57,500 nucleotides of DNA from Prorocentrum cordatum. Lineage: Eukaryota; Sar; Dinophyceae; Prorocentrales; Prorocentraceae. Positions 1 to 11,675 of the stretch are shown here, piece after piece. How positions within the stretch are numbered: position 1 is the first letter of the stretch; the number at the start of each line of letters is the position of its first letter. The notes beneath the pieces are model-generated. The model made no database searches, had not been told where the DNA came from, and saw only the letters and a list, made by a program, of their open reading frames with translations. The translations under genes and the position numbers were made by a program. Location: contig CAUYUJ010017815.1 of the NCBI GenBank assembly GCA_963575745.1, positions 80,001-137,500 on the forward strand. The letters run 5' to 3'.

Positions 1-130
1 TAAGGATTCCCTCCGTTTCTGAGGGCCCATCCCTGAGATCGTCCTCGCGTTTTGCTCGCCCACCTTGGGGATAGGGATACGTCCGAGGCTGGTTACGAGC
101 GGCACGCTCATCCACGCCGCGGTCCTCGGG
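1..130. repeat. Left copy of long direct repeat flanking the composite retroelement
   Basis: This segment is repeated at 13520-13649 in the same orientation with no difference that I could find by eye. At 131 the sequence switches to the 3' end of the Penelope-like element, while at 13650 the other copy continues into unrelated DNA. The window begins inside this repeat, so it may be longer; if it reaches back to the end of the truncated element copy (13450) it would be about 200 bp. The simplest reading is a very long target-site duplication. Confidence 0.8.
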
Positions 131-313
131 TGAACTGAATGGTATCGCAAATGTTTTCAACAGTGCGGACGGGCTCCCCACGACTCTGCTTACCGTGGGC
201 GTGGCCTCGGCTGCTTAGCGCCCTGAGCCCTAAATGTTGCCACATGTTTCTGTGCACCGGCGCATCGACGGGCATCTTTCGCCCAGGGATGCTGGGGATG
301 CTGAAACCTTCAC

Positions 314-2269
314 CTACCCCTGCCTACCAACCTGAAGCGGTGCACACTCTGTCAGAACACTCCAAGAGTCATCCCCAGGGTGTCTGTTCATGCCTGTTAT
401 AACGTGTACAGCATGCTTGGAGGAAAGCTTAAAGGAAATCCCGACTTTGCCGAGACCGCCTCCGCTACCCCACTTCTGCTCTACTCTCCTGAAGACGCTC
501 CTGAATTTAGCGCTTTCCCACTCCTTGTAATAGGGAAGCACCAGAAACGACTTCGCACTAGAGCTCCTGCCTCTGTTGGAAAACTGGGGATGGCAACTCT
601 CGTAAACATCGCTGGTATGATGTATTCCGTCACGGACTCTCACGCCAGAAAAGAATGTATCGATACAAGCTGCTGCAGACTTCTTGGTGCAACACAGTCT
701 CCTGAATCTCCTCACCATGGCCGCCGGCCATGCGAGGTGAACGTGCACGGGGTGAGCAGAAGATAGGGAAAGAGGAGTATAGATCGAGGTCGGCTTGACG
801 AAGCAGTAATGAGACAATCTGCCTGTGCGCCTCCATTCGTCATCTTTCCTCAATTCCACGTCAAGCATGACAGCCGACTCCACTCTCAAGCTTTCGACTT
901 TGAGCTTGAAGAACTGGCTCCGTATCCGCATCTCTCTTACGAAGGCGCCCCACTGCGTAGCGTGAGCGGCCCCGTCCAAAATGATAAAGATATCATCCTT
1001 GAATCTTCCGTAAAATTTGATGCCGTATTGTCGCTGCACCCCAGCGTTTGTTGCGAAGTTCTCCTCAACCATATAATGGAAGGCTGTGTCGCTGACGTCC
1101 CCCGAGCAAAGCAGACCCATACCAGTGCCCCACTGTACTGTCCATAATCTATCGGCTACCCCCTCCACGGAGACGAGCTGATTACGGAGTATCGCGGCCA
1201 GGATGGTTTTGTACGCTTGCCGCGACGCAGGGCACTCTATCGCCTGAGAAGAATGATGGATTAGCTGATGATGCTCCCCACTCATGAAATAGTCCTTGAT
1301 ATCTATCTTGAGGAAGCGGTCGTTCTCAAGAACGGCAATACCCCGTAATTGATGTAGCAAGTCCTGGCTGTCTCGTAGAATGTGGGGTTGCCTTGCGAGA
1401 AATGGACGGAGGAGAGAAGACACATAGCGCATGCCACCGGTCAGTGGACTGCCCGTGCTAGCATGTATGGCTCGTAATTCGACCTCTCCTGCAGGCTTGT
1501 GCGTTTTCACCGTGCATTTCAAACGAGATATCATTTTAAGGTTGCCTTCGCGGCCCCAGGATAGAAGCGCGTGGACAAGGCGGAGATCATCAAGTTGCTT
1601 CCCAGCTTCCTTGACAGCCAGAGCGTAATCATCGAAAAACTCATCTGCTGCATCTGTGGGATTTCGGACCTCTCGGTACCGTGTGGTCTGTACAATATTC
1701 AGGCTCTCTGCGACTAATGTTGCCTTAGGAATCAAACAGTAACCTCCATCTTTGTCGGTGGGTAACACACCTATGCCCCCATGCCTGAAAATATCCATTG
1801 CCAAAGACACGATCCCAGATAGATTGGAGATGGCCCCCCTGTTGCCCATGTGGCGGCCTCGTGCTCTTCGGCACTCGTGCCACACCCCGTCCACTATTTC
1901 TCTGCATGCCTGGTCAAACGACGGTGGCACCGCGGCAGGGCACGGAGGTGTTATCGCCGGCTTGGGTCGGAATCTTCTCCATGGGTTATCTTCGCGATCG
2001 TCCTGTTGGGAAGCTGTGTATCTCCACATTTGTTTGTTATACCAACTGTTCAAGGCGATGCTGATGTCGCTCATCTTCGGAGCGCAACGGCGGCGAAATA
2101 CGTGCTTGCGATGATGTTTCGCAAGCAAAAACTCAATTGGCCATGCAATCATGCCCGGCGGTGGCTGGACAGCTTCTCTCTTATCATTGTCAAATATGTA
2201 CATGTCTGGAACGTCTTTTCCACACTCCAGTAAATGGCGGAAGTCCGCCACGGTCATGCCTTTCACCAT
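314..2269 (-). CDS. Reverse transcriptase of Penelope-like type
   Basis: This 651-residue protein would copy the element RNA into DNA. The RT blocks are in order: an early LPTDKDGGY block near residue 170, the KTHKP block near 250, motif A with KIDIKDYF, motif B with GTGMGLLCSGD, motif C with YGRFKDDIFII, and a later MLDVEL block. The Asp-Asp pair of motif C is present. The DKxG and KTHKP blocks and the GTxMG form of motif B are typical of Penelope-like RTs rather than LINE or LTR enzymes. I see no GIY-YIG endonuclease domain after the RT, so it would be an endonuclease-lacking member if the assignment holds. The start codon overlaps the end of the upstream ORF in a shifted frame (TGA at 2263-2265, ATG at 2267-2269), suggesting coupled translation or frameshifting. 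Confidence 0.8.
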   Translation of the reverse strand: MVKGMTVADFRHLLECGKDVPDMYIFDNDKREAVQPPPGMIAWPIEFLLAKHHRKHVFRRRCAPKMSDISIALNSWYNKQMWRYTASQQDDREDNPWRRFRPKPAITPPCPAAVPPSFDQACREIVDGVWHECRRARGRHMGNRGAISNLSGIVSLAMDIFRHGGIGVLPTDKDGGYCLIPKATLVAESLNIVQTTRYREVRNPTDAADEFFDDYALAVKEAGKQLDDLRLVHALLSWGREGNLKMISRLKCTVKTHKPAGEVELRAIHASTGSPLTGGMRYVSSLLRPFLARQPHILRDSQDLLHQLRGIAVLENDRFLKIDIKDYFMSGEHHQLIHHSSQAIECPASRQAYKTILAAILRNQLVSVEGVADRLWTVQWGTGMGLLCSGDVSDTAFHYMVEENFATNAGVQRQYGIKFYGRFKDDIFIILDGAAHATQWGAFVREMRIRSQFFKLKVESLRVESAVMLDVELRKDDEWRRTGRLSHYCFVKPTSIYTPLSLSSAHPVHVHLAWPAAMVRRFRRLCCTKKSAAACIDTFFSGVRVRDGIHHTSDVYESCHPQFSNRGRSSSAKSFLVLPYYKEWESAKFRSVFRRVEQKWGSGGGLGKVGISFKLSSKHAVHVITGMNRHPGDDSWSVLTECAPLQVGRQG

Positions 2270-3714
2270 CCTCCAGAAGAGCCTTTCGGCCTGCCTTTCG
2301 GTCGGCCCTTGCTCTTGCCTTTGGTTTTCCCGCCTGGTCCACTCTTTGACCCTTTGGCGCCGCCTTTCCCATCTCGATCTGGCGCCGTCGGTCTCCAGGT
2401 CGGCCTCGAAGTCGGACTTGTTGTAAACTGCGTTGTGGTAGTAAACGCTTTCCCCTTCCCCTTGTTGTCCTTGCCTTTTCCTGCGTTGACCTTGCCCTTG
2501 GATTTGCCCTTTCCTTTGCCTTTTCCCTTGGCCCCTTTCGAATCCTGACTTTTCCCCTTGCCAGAACTTTTTCCCCCAGATTTGGCCCCTGGGGGCGGGG
2601 CCTGGTCGTTTTTTGGTCTCAAGGCGTTCTCCGCGTCGGCCTCGGTCACGCCGAAGTTCTGGAAAGATGACGTCATAAGGGTTACGGGGTTCGCCTCCAC
2701 GCCGGCCCTCGCTTCCAGCAGCTGCAGCTTAGCGTAAGAATCTTTATTGCCGCCCTGCTTCTGGAGCTGCTCTTTGACCTTGCGCGCAATTGTTAGTTCG
2801 ACATACTCTTCTGGAGATTTGCTGATAAGTTCATTCACCAACTGCTTCTTGCTTTCGGCCTTACTTTGTTCTTTTAATCGCTTCGCCTCTTGGCTAGCCG
2901 CTGCTTTGTCTACAATCTTCTTGTACAAGGTGTTGATGTGTGCCTCGAAATCTTTGGTGTTAAGTGTGGCAAGCTCCTTGTCCTCTTCTTCGAGGTCCAA
3001 GTCCAATTCTTCCCACACAGTGGTCTGGCGTTCGTGCCCGGACATGCACTTGGTCACGAACGTGCTTCTCTTCGTGATCGTGCGGAGGTTGACGCGCTGC
3101 TGCTCCAGAATCTTCAGATCAAGCTGCTTTTGCATCAACAAGTACTGCCTGTGAATGTGTTCCGTCACCGTCACCGTCACCGTGTCCCTGAGTGCGGCCA
3201 CGATGTGGCCCAGGGACGGCCGGTCGACCTTTAAAAAATCCTGACGGGGGGTGGGAGGAGAGGACGACGACGGAAGGCGAGGATAGGGCGCCGTCCGGAA
3301 AGCACCTGGGCTCGGAGGAAGAGGGGAGGGAGGGGGACGGAGAAGGGAGGCAGGGAGAGGGGAAGGGAGAAGGGCAAAGGGGAAAAGGGCAGGGGGAACG
3401 GGGCGGAACCTGGAAAGAGTCGGGAAGCCCAATGGTGATTGGAAGGGGGGTGCCCCTGCGGACTGGGTGGCAGAGCGGGGGGAGAGCAGTCGAGGGTCCA
3501 GCACCGCAGTTGGGATGTACACAGCATGGGCTCTCCCGCCCTCGCAATTGGCTCTCCTGGATGGCACAGCGGGGGGAGAGACTACCAGAGGGCTCTCCCG
3601 CCCTCGCAATTGGGATGTACACAGCATGGGACGACACCACCATTCCTCCGTCCACCCACCACCCACCCGCCCTTCCCTGCCCACACTCACACACACTCGA
3701 TCACACAAAAACAA
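2263..3714 (-). CDS. Element ORF1: charged helical protein with Lys-Gly-rich tail
   Basis: The reading frame is open for 483 codons and ends a few bases past the RT start. The first roughly 170 residues are Pro/Ser-rich and lie over short direct repeats (about 3470-3630), so true translation may start later. From about residue 175 the sequence looks like a real protein: long charged, probably coiled-coil helices rich in Glu, Lys and Gln, then a tail of repeated KG and GKGK units. A basic Lys-Gly tail suggests nucleic-acid binding, as expected of an ORF1/gag-like protein partnering the RT. No zinc knuckle is visible. The product family is not recognised; the role is inferred from position and composition. 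Confidence 0.6.
   Translation of the reverse strand: MFLCDRVCVSVGREGRVGGGWTEEWWCRPMLCTSQLRGRESPLVVSPPAVPSRRANCEGGRAHAVYIPTAVLDPRLLSPRSATQSAGAPPFQSPLGFPTLSRFRPVPPALFPFALLPSPLPASLLRPPPSPLPPSPGAFRTAPYPRLPSSSSPPTPRQDFLKVDRPSLGHIVAALRDTVTVTVTEHIHRQYLLMQKQLDLKILEQQRVNLRTITKRSTFVTKCMSGHERQTTVWEELDLDLEEEDKELATLNTKDFEAHINTLYKKIVDKAAASQEAKRLKEQSKAESKKQLVNELISKSPEEYVELTIARKVKEQLQKQGGNKDSYAKLQLLEARAGVEANPVTLMTSSFQNFGVTEADAENALRPKNDQAPPPGAKSGGKSSGKGKSQDSKGAKGKGKGKGKSKGKVNAGKGKDNKGKGKAFTTTTQFTTSPTSRPTWRPTAPDRDGKGGAKGSKSGPGGKTKGKSKGRPKGRPKGSSGGW
3470..3630. repeat. Short direct repeats upstream of element ORF1
   Basis: The motif TTGGGATGTACACAGCATGG occurs at 3510 and again at 3610, exactly 100 bp apart, and the motif GCTCTCCCGCCCTCGCAATT occurs at 3531 and 3591. 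The repeats interrupt the otherwise open frame of the ORF1 N-terminus and may be regulatory or UTR sequence of the element. Confidence 0.7.
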
Positions 3715-3868
3715 TAGGAGACTCCGTGCAGATCACACAAGGGTGGGCACAACAAGAACAAGAAAGCACGATCTGTCCTGCGAATTCATGGCTCCATGCA
3801 CGGCCCATGGCTCGACTACCCGCCCCCGTCGGGCCCTGTATCCGGGGGCGGGCCTGTGGGGTGACCCC

Positions 3869-4789
3869 TTAGTCAGCCATCGCGTCGCCGGCGTTGCCGG
3901 CCGCGGCGGCCCCGCCGCCTGCTCCACCCGCCCCGCCCGCGCCCGCTCCGCCCGCTGCCCCGGGAGCTACACCCGCCGCCGGGGCTGCACCCGCCGCCGG
4001 GGCTGCCCCCCCAGGTGCCGCAGCTGCCTTGGCGGCCGCCCTGCCTTTCTTCCCCTTCTTGCCCTTGCCCTTGCCTTTGCCGCCGCCGCCACCTCGGCCC
4101 TGAAGCACCCCCTGGGTTCCCTTGCCGCCCTTGCCGCCCTTTGCGCCTTTGGCCTGCCCCTGGGCCTGCCCCTTGCCGCCGCCCTTCCACTGGCGCTCTT
4201 CCTCGGTCCTCTCGTTGTAGAGAAGCCGCCTCGGCGGCTGGGCGGCCCCTTCCTGAAGCGTAGGTTGGCCGGCGACGGAGAGACCCGAAGCGCGGCGCAA
4301 CGGGTGGTCTAAGCCGTCAATTATCTGTTCCATGCCCAGCGAGGAGGCCCCGAACATAACCTTCAGTTTGAACACGTTCGGAATCCGCACCTTGGTGCCG
4401 CGGTCGTAGTCCCACCGATACTGCTCCATGACCTTCTGAAGCACCCCTGGCTTGCTCAATTCCTCACAGAGGAAGCGAACCGCCTGCTGGGTGGACCCGG
4501 GCTGGTCCGACGCGCGATCCGGCAAGGGCCAGCTCAGCCCCAGGTGAGCCCCCAGGTCCCGGCCAACAGCCTCCGGCGTCAGGTTGCGCAACTCACGGTA
4601 CTCTCCCTGGTTCCCGTGCGCCTCCCACACCGAGTCCACCGAGGGGAATCCCTCTAGCACCACACTTGTGCTTTTCAGCACTCGGCTGACCTCGTTCCGA
4701 AGGCGGAAGATCTGCTCGGTGTGGCGGCTCTGACCCTCCTCCAACGCCGCAATGCGGCGCTCCGTGGCTGCGCGGCGCTCAGCTGCCAT
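3869..4789 (-). CDS. ORF1p-like protein: coiled coil, basic core, Lys-Gly/Ala-rich tail
   Basis: From the ATG at 4789 this encodes about 306 residues. The first 45 residues (MAAERRAATERR and onward) form a heptad-like charged helix. A globular part follows with a VVLEGFP strand near residue 50 that resembles the first strand of an RRM fold, and a block around KVRIPNVFKLKV. The C-terminal third is GKGKGKKGKKG followed by an Ala/Gly/Pro low-complexity tail. Coiled coil, RRM-like core and basic C-terminus is the layout of LINE-1-type ORF1 proteins, so RNA binding is likely. It could belong to the Penelope-like element, whose next two ORFs lie directly downstream on this strand. The frame is open further upstream to 5116 but that part is an Arg-rich reading of an (ACG)n repeat. 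Confidence 0.55.
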   Translation of the reverse strand: MAAERRAATERRIAALEEGQSRHTEQIFRLRNEVSRVLKSTSVVLEGFPSVDSVWEAHGNQGEYRELRNLTPEAVGRDLGAHLGLSWPLPDRASDQPGSTQQAVRFLCEELSKPGVLQKVMEQYRWDYDRGTKVRIPNVFKLKVMFGASSLGMEQIIDGLDHPLRRASGLSVAGQPTLQEGAAQPPRRLLYNERTEEERQWKGGGKGQAQGQAKGAKGGKGGKGTQGVLQGRGGGGGKGKGKGKKGKKGRAAAKAAAAPGGAAPAAGAAPAAGVAPGAAGGAGAGGAGGAGGGAAAAGNAGDAMAD

Positions 4790-4869
4790 TTCTCTGTCAC
4801 ACCCCTCACCGACACACGAACAAGCAGGGAGAGAAGCTGCCGCCGGACGGGCACCCACCCCCGCCCGCG

Positions 4870-5000
4870 CCCGCCCCCGGCCGACCCCGCCGCCCAGACG
4901 ACCCGGACGACGAAGACGACGACGACGACCCCGACAACACCCACGACGACGACGACGACCACGACGACGACAACGACGACGACCACGGCAGCGCCGCCGA
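4870..5000. repeat. (ACG)n-type trinucleotide repeat
   Basis: The stretch is dominated by ACG and ACC units. It lies upstream of the likely start of the ORF1p-like gene and keeps several frames open artificially. Confidence 0.8.
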
Positions 5001-5176
5001 ACCAGGGGCACCGCAGGAGGAGGGCGGTCATGACCCTTCCGGCGAGAGCCGGTTCCGCCGGGCGGGGGCCTTGAGCAGCTGGTCGGGGCGGCGAGCAACA
5101 ATTCACGTGACTGCACACATCATGGCTCGAGCGGGGGCGGGGGGAGGGGAGGGGGAGGGGGGGGGCCTTCCTCCTT

Positions 5177-8100
5177 TTTTTTTTTCCTAGCTGCGCACAA
5201 GAAACAGTATACGTCACGTCAGAGGGAGTAAGAAAAGAAAAAGGCAAGCAAACGCACGCCGGCAACAACACGAGGGAGTCGAGGGGGGAAGAATCGCAGC
5301 CGAGCAACAGCAAGGGGGGGCAAGGCGAGGAGGCGGCCGGCGGCCATTGGACCTATACTCCTGCCCCCCTGCAGTGGGGCCTGGGGGCGGCCGGAAGTGA
5401 GTTCGTGACTCACTTTAGCACAACCATGAACAGGGCAAGCCCTGTCCTGGCCGCCCCCGATGCATCGGGACGTGCCCGGCATCATCTCGTGACAGATCGC
5501 CTCGTGGGCGCTGCCGGCAGCTGCAGGTTGTGAACTCCCAGATAGCAAGCACACTGTGGTAAGGTCCAATGACCGCCCGCCACCCCCCACCCGCCCTCCC
5601 ACCCCCCTAGACCGCTATTTCCTACACGAAACAAGATCTGATTATCCGGCTCCCGCCGGGCGTCTCCGGGCAATACCAGCGAGACGAATCGCCGCCTTGG
5701 CCTGGGCGTTCGCCCCGCGCGCCTTACCTGCAACCCTGGCCGTAACAGCCTTGGCCGGGGCGGCCTTGACCGGCGGGCCCGCCTTTCCCTTGGCTCCCAC
5801 GTGCGGTTTCGGTTTCGGCTTGGCTTTCGCCTTCGCTTTAGCTGCACCTGGCCCGGGGGGCGGGGGCGGCGCCGGTGCCGCCGCCGCCGCGACCGCAACG
5901 GCCTGGGCCTTTGCTTTCGCTGCAGCGTCCCCACGACACCATTTCTCGTGGTTACCTAAAGGGCGACACAGCATTCCTGGGGGAGGCGGTGGGTAGACTA
6001 AGCCACACTTCGAGCATGTCCGGTTCATAATGTCACTCCCCCTGCATTTGGATTCGTGTGCCTTGCGACACCCCTCTTTAACATATGTGAGGCACTTACG
6101 ACATTTCGTCATTCCGGCCGGTATGGCATAACCCGCTACCGTGCACCTCGTGATGTGCCCGTACAGATCCTTGCTAAGCACCTTTATGCCGCATTTCTTG
6201 CAATAATCCACCTCGTTCCATTGCAACTCGGCCACCTGAGGTGGGGTCGCCATCCACCGGGCCGATTGGCGAGAAGCATACCCGCGCCTACCTAGATCCG
6301 CCGCCCTGTCTGCCAGCTCGTTGTCATGGGCGCCTGTGTGCCCATACACATGTTCCCAAGTTAGACTGCGTCTCTCCAATACCCGCGCTGTGAGCTCTTG
6401 TACGGCGTCCGCAAGCTCCTCGTTTGATTTCACCTCCCATAACCCCCGCGCTATGTTCGCTGCGTATTCCGAATCATACCGAATGTGCACGGGTACGTGG
6501 CCTCCGTCTGGTGCTTCATCCAAGAGCCACTTCATGAGTTCGCCAATAGCCGATAATTCCGCCGTATTATTAGTTTGGCTCCTAGCTCCAAACCATCGGT
6601 GATCCCACGCTCGACTCACAACAGGGGCATGCAGCACGTAGTCCGGGACCATACCTGGAAGGCTCGGATCCGTAACCCGCCAGATCACTACCCCCCAACC
6701 CGCCTCCCCGTCCTTGCCCGACCCGTCGGTCGCTACCCACCAAGCAGCCGGCTCCGGTGCGTGCGGCCCCATGACCACTGGCAGGTATACCCCGTCCTGT
6801 GTCTGGAGGGCGTCCCGGAGCTCCAGCCTGGCCGGACAGGAAGGCTTGTGCCTCCGAACATCACATCCCAGGTATTCCTTGCAATCCGGACACTGGTGGG
6901 AGATGCTCGTGACCAGGTGGGGATCCCGCACCGAGTGTGCCTCATCGTAGTGGTACTGCAGCTGGTTGCCCTTGTCGAACACCCGTCGGCACACCGGGCA
7001 GCAGTACTCGTCGTCGTCCGCCAGAGGGGGAGAGGGAGGGGCCGGGGGAGGGGGAGGAAAAGGGGGAGGGGGAGGAGGAAGCGGAGGAGGGACCCCGGGG
7101 GCCCCGGCCCTGGCGGGCGGCGACGGGAGGGGCCGACCCGGCGTCCATCTGTTGAGGGCGCGGTTGTGCTCATCGCTGGAGACACCCGCTGGAAAAGCTG
7201 CATCCACTTTGCGCTTCCAGCCCTTCCTATTTTGAGCCCGGCGGAACCAATCGATCTCGTGGATCTCAATCCTGCGAATGCCCTTCCGAAGGAAAACGGT
7301 CTGGGCGTGAGGGCTGCTATGGTCCTCCCCGCCACGTCTGGCGTCCAACCAGCCAAATAATACCTGCTTCGGGACCCGCCACACGGGCATGCGGGCAACA
7401 TGTCCCAGCCACTGGAGAGATAAGCGGGTGATGGTGTCTTCCACCGTGCGCCATTGCGCGGCCTTGTACATGGCGGCATCCGAAATGTGGTGCTCCCGCA
7501 TCGAAAGTATGTCCATTCCGAACGAGCGGCGAACACCATAATTGACCACTCTCTGTAGACGCGAGAAATCCTGGCGAGTCCATGTGCGAGAACGACACCC
7601 TGCAGTGATGGCCGCAACCATGCACGTTTGCATCACGTGCAACCTCGTCGTAATCGACACGCCGCTTCCGCGGCCGCGACCGTGGGACGTGCCCACCGCC
7701 CAGGCCTTCGCTATTGATCGCGCCAGTGTGTTGCCAACCTGCACTCTTTTGGTCGTGTCCGCCGCCCAACGGCCCGTTTCGTGGTGAATACCCCCCAAGT
7801 GGCGCAGGGACTGAACCTCGTGCTGCCGCCGCACATCATAAGGAGCCCTCCATTTGCCGCTCACCAAAAGCCTCTCCTTTTTTCCTGCATTGCTTTTCTC
7901 TTCCCAATCGGTCATTGTTTTTTCCAGTAACGGCTCTGCGGTCTGCATTTCCTCTAAGAACCCAGCCAGCGTCGTATCGTCTGCGAAACCTATGTCTCCG
8001 ATTACCGTGTGCTTCTGTCTATTCGCCCAGCCCCCCTCCCCTCGTCCCTGCCCCCTAGTCCGCGCGCTCTTCCCGAGCCGCCCATCAATCAGGTACGTCC

Positions 8101-11100
8101 AAGGTACACCCGGCGTGGCTCCTGCCTCCTCAGCCGCCCGTTTCCGCCGGCCTCGGAAATCCTTTAGTACCGCGTCATGATAAATATTGAACAAGGGGGG
8201 GCTCGAAGGGCACCCCTCCCGGAGCCCCCGCAAGGGGAACCACGTGGAGGAGAGGCCACCTAGCACACGCACTCGGTATCCCGTATGCTCGTGTAAGGCT
8301 CTGCAGACGTTCAAGAATCCCGGGGGGCATCCACGGTGACCCAGCAGCCGCCACAGCGCCGGGCGGCACACCCTAGGGTATGCCTTTTCAATGTCGAAGA
8401 ACGTGAATACCACTATATCGCCCGTTCGCAAGGCCGCGGCTTCCTCAATTAACCGGCGCGTAACTTGAAGCGCATCATCTGTCCCTCTGCCCCGGCGGAA
8501 TCCCGATTGCTCCTCCCCTATAAATCCTTCTGACCATTGGGAGAGGCGAGAAGCCACAATTCGAGCTAATAGTTTGGACCCGACTGACAGCAGGGTTATC
8601 CCGCGCCACGTATTCTTGTCTTTTCGATTGCCTTTGTTTTTCCACAGGGGGACGACAAGGCCCACTTGCCATTCTTCCGGCCACGTTGTGCCCTCCTCCC
8701 CAGGGTCTGCCTGGACTGCCCTAGTCCACATAGTGCGGACGATCTCAAAGACTCGGCTGCGCAACTCCGCGCCCCCGAATTTAAGTGCCTCCGCCACAAA
8801 TCCGTCATCTCCCGGCTGGCGGCCAGTTTGCATTTTGCGCACGCATGCATCGAGTTCTATGTCAGTGGGAGAGGAGTCAAGCCACTCCGCCGAGACGGGG
8901 ACTGCCTGTACCGATCGCCATACGTGCTCTGCCACTAACCCCACATTCCCCGAAATAGCTTCAAAGTGCGCTCTCCAAAGCTCCCTCTCCTGCTCCGCCC
9001 GCTCCGCTGTCCAGCGGCCAGAGTCCCCTCGGTCGCCTCGCCGGAGGCGCAAGTCACGGAAGAGCCGAAACAACTCACCCTGATCCCCGCTATGGGAGGC
9101 AGCGGAGGCCCGTACGCCGACACCTTTCCAGTACGCCCGCTCCCACTGCCGGAGCTGCCTCCGACGGTCACGGTTCGCCTTGCGCTTGGCCACAAGTGTC
9201 CTTTCCCGCTCTCCTTCCGGTGCACTTCGCCACGCGGAAACCGCCTCAGACACCGCAGCGTCCAGCGCCTTCTTCTCCGACTCATGCCCCTGCAGCCAAG
9301 GGATTTGGTGTCGCCGCTCCCGTGGACCTAGGACCTCAAGCCCGACCTCCCTTGCTACCCGGCAGATTTCCTTCCAGTCAGCCTGCGTCTCTAAATTCCT
9401 CAATATCTGCGTCATCCTGGCTGCGAAATGGTCTCTTTTTGTCTGAGCACTTTCGGATGGTCCCAGCAGGCCCGCGTAGTTGGGGGTGGGGGGCCTAGTA
9501 TTGGGGGCCCGGCGCGGGGCCGGCCAGCGCCCCTGCAGGCGCACCCCCACCTCGACCGGGTCGTGGTCGGTGTACGACGCCCACGCGATGACCCCGTCCT
9601 CCCTGACTGTCGGCGCCGAGGCCCGGTTGCGCCGTCTGCGTCGTCTTCGCGCTGGTCTTTGCTGCAGCGACGCGGTCCCCCCCTCAGCACCAAAGTGCAG
9701 GGACTTGCAATCCGTGAAGTGACGACGATCGCGCGGCCGGACCAGAACATGGTCAAGTTGGTGCCCCGTCCTGAAACGCGGGTGCCACCAAGTGGCTGGT
9801 TCTCGTTGCGCATACGCCGTGCTCAGCACAAAGAGCGGCACCGACGAGCATAGGGAGAGCAGGTCGGAGCCGGTCGCACTCCGGCGGGCCGTGCCGTGGG
9901 CCCCTATAACTTGAGACAAATCCTCCTCCTCCTCCTCCCCCCCTCCTCCCGGGCGCCCAACTTCAGCATTGAAGTCTCCTCCAACGATGAGTAAATTGTC
10001 GTGCGCTCGCACACGTGATTCCACGTGCCGCAATTCCTCGTTGAAGGCGTCTCTGGTTTCCTCATTGGCGGTGCCCGAGACGGGGGCGTAACAAGCAACC
10101 AAGGAAAGTCCACGACGTTGGCCCTCCCGGGGCAACACAACCCCCATGACCCGCACCCCCTTCCTATCCCACTTCCCCCTAACGACTACCCTCGATCCCC
10201 CCTCCCTCCATAATGCCGTAAGGCGTTGATTCAGCACCACACACACTTTGCCCCGAATGACAAATGTCCATACCTCTGTCCCAACATCATACTCCCGGAC
10301 GCCATTCTGATAAAAGTTGACGTCCGTGAACATGCCAAACTCCCACCTACGAGCTTCCATCAGTTGCAAAAAACACTCAAGCTTGATTTGCGATGGCTCA
10401 TACCCACTACTCGATCCAAGTTTGCGCGTGTTCCAGGTTCCTCCCCGGAGGAAGATCTCCTCCGAGCCTTTACGCACGCGTTTCGCTCGAGACTTCCTCA
10501 ACAGAGACAAGCGATAGAAAGCACGACACCGTTTCGCTCGAGACTTCCTCGCCTTCTGAACCGTCTTCCATCTCCTGATGCGCACCAATCGTCTCTGACA
10601 CCTGGTCGGCCGGTCCGTGTTCTGAGGGCCCTGTTGGAGCTCCATCCGACGACGCGTGTCCGAAGGCGCCCTGTGCGACTCGCCGGGGCCAGAGGCGCAG
10701 CCGCCTGCCCTCTCGGAGCGCGAGGCGGGGGAAAGGTCCGAGGACCCAACCGCCCCCGCCGTCGATTCGCCCCGGAGGGGTTGTGCACTCCCGCCCCCAA
10801 TCCAAGCCGAGACCACGGAAGAAGACCCGTACGACGCCCACCCAGAGGCACCACGAAGCGCACCCACCAGATCTTCTCCCCCAGCAGCGCCAGTGGGGGC
10901 ACCCCTAAAGGGGTTGGGGTTAGCCACGTCCATAGCTTTACAATGGAAGACCGTGGATAGAAAAACTATGCACACTACCAGGGGGGACACACAACCACTA
11001 CACACACCACTCCTACATCTACCCGCCCAGTCCCCGTTGAACGTGTTGTCCGAGGAGCGGCCACGTGGAGGCCTGTGCACCTGCTCCTCGTGAATGTGTT

Positions 11101-11675
11101 CCTTGGCCTGCCGCACAGTCATGTTGTCAGTAATGGCAATAACCTTCCGGTCAGGCTCGCACATCACCGAATCCAATAGCGTCGTCTCGAAATGGATGGG
11201 GACGTTTCGCAAATGATACCCGTTAGGTAACTTGTCCCCCGGCTCGCTCAACGCTTGGATCAAGTCTTTTGCTGATGTAATCGATGCGTTTGTGTTCTGC
11301 AAAGATTGTATTTTAGCCACCAATTCACTGGCCTGTCGCTTGACGTGTTTTGCTGTGTCTGCCGTAACGTACCCCCCCAGGCGCTCCTCGACGAGCTTCC
11401 TGACTTCGCCTGTGATCTCAGACGTTGGGTCACCAGTGTGTGGGGCTAGTGCTTGAACTTGCTGTGGCCCGCGCCGCGGGCTGCGTTCACGTGCGTCTTC
11501 CTCTCTCCGAGCTGCTGCTTCTGCTGCATGCGGATCCACTTGAAGAAGTGGCCTGCGAGGTTGTCCCTGTGACCCCTGTCCGCGCCCCGCGGTCAGAAGT
11601 GCGCCCTGGCTAGCTCCGCCAGTCGCTCCGGAACGTTCTCCACTGTCGCCCATTGCGAATAGAAGATGCGAGACT
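5177..11675 (-). mobile_element. LINE A, non-LTR retrotransposon with RNase H
   Basis: The element carries one large ORF on the minus strand. Its probable 3' end is marked by a run of T on the plus strand at 5177-5187, a short poly(A) when read on the element strand. About 450 bp of apparent 3' UTR separate it from the ORF stop at 5642. The 5' limit is uncertain: the N-terminal residues of the ORF (11653 to about 11089) may belong to the host Penelope-like element, so the LINE proper may begin near 11080. No clear target-site duplication was found. Confidence 0.7.

Noticed and set aside
5482-5934. Arg-rich frame at the LINE A 3' end
   Set aside because: It is a shadow frame of the LINE A C-terminus and its 3' UTR.
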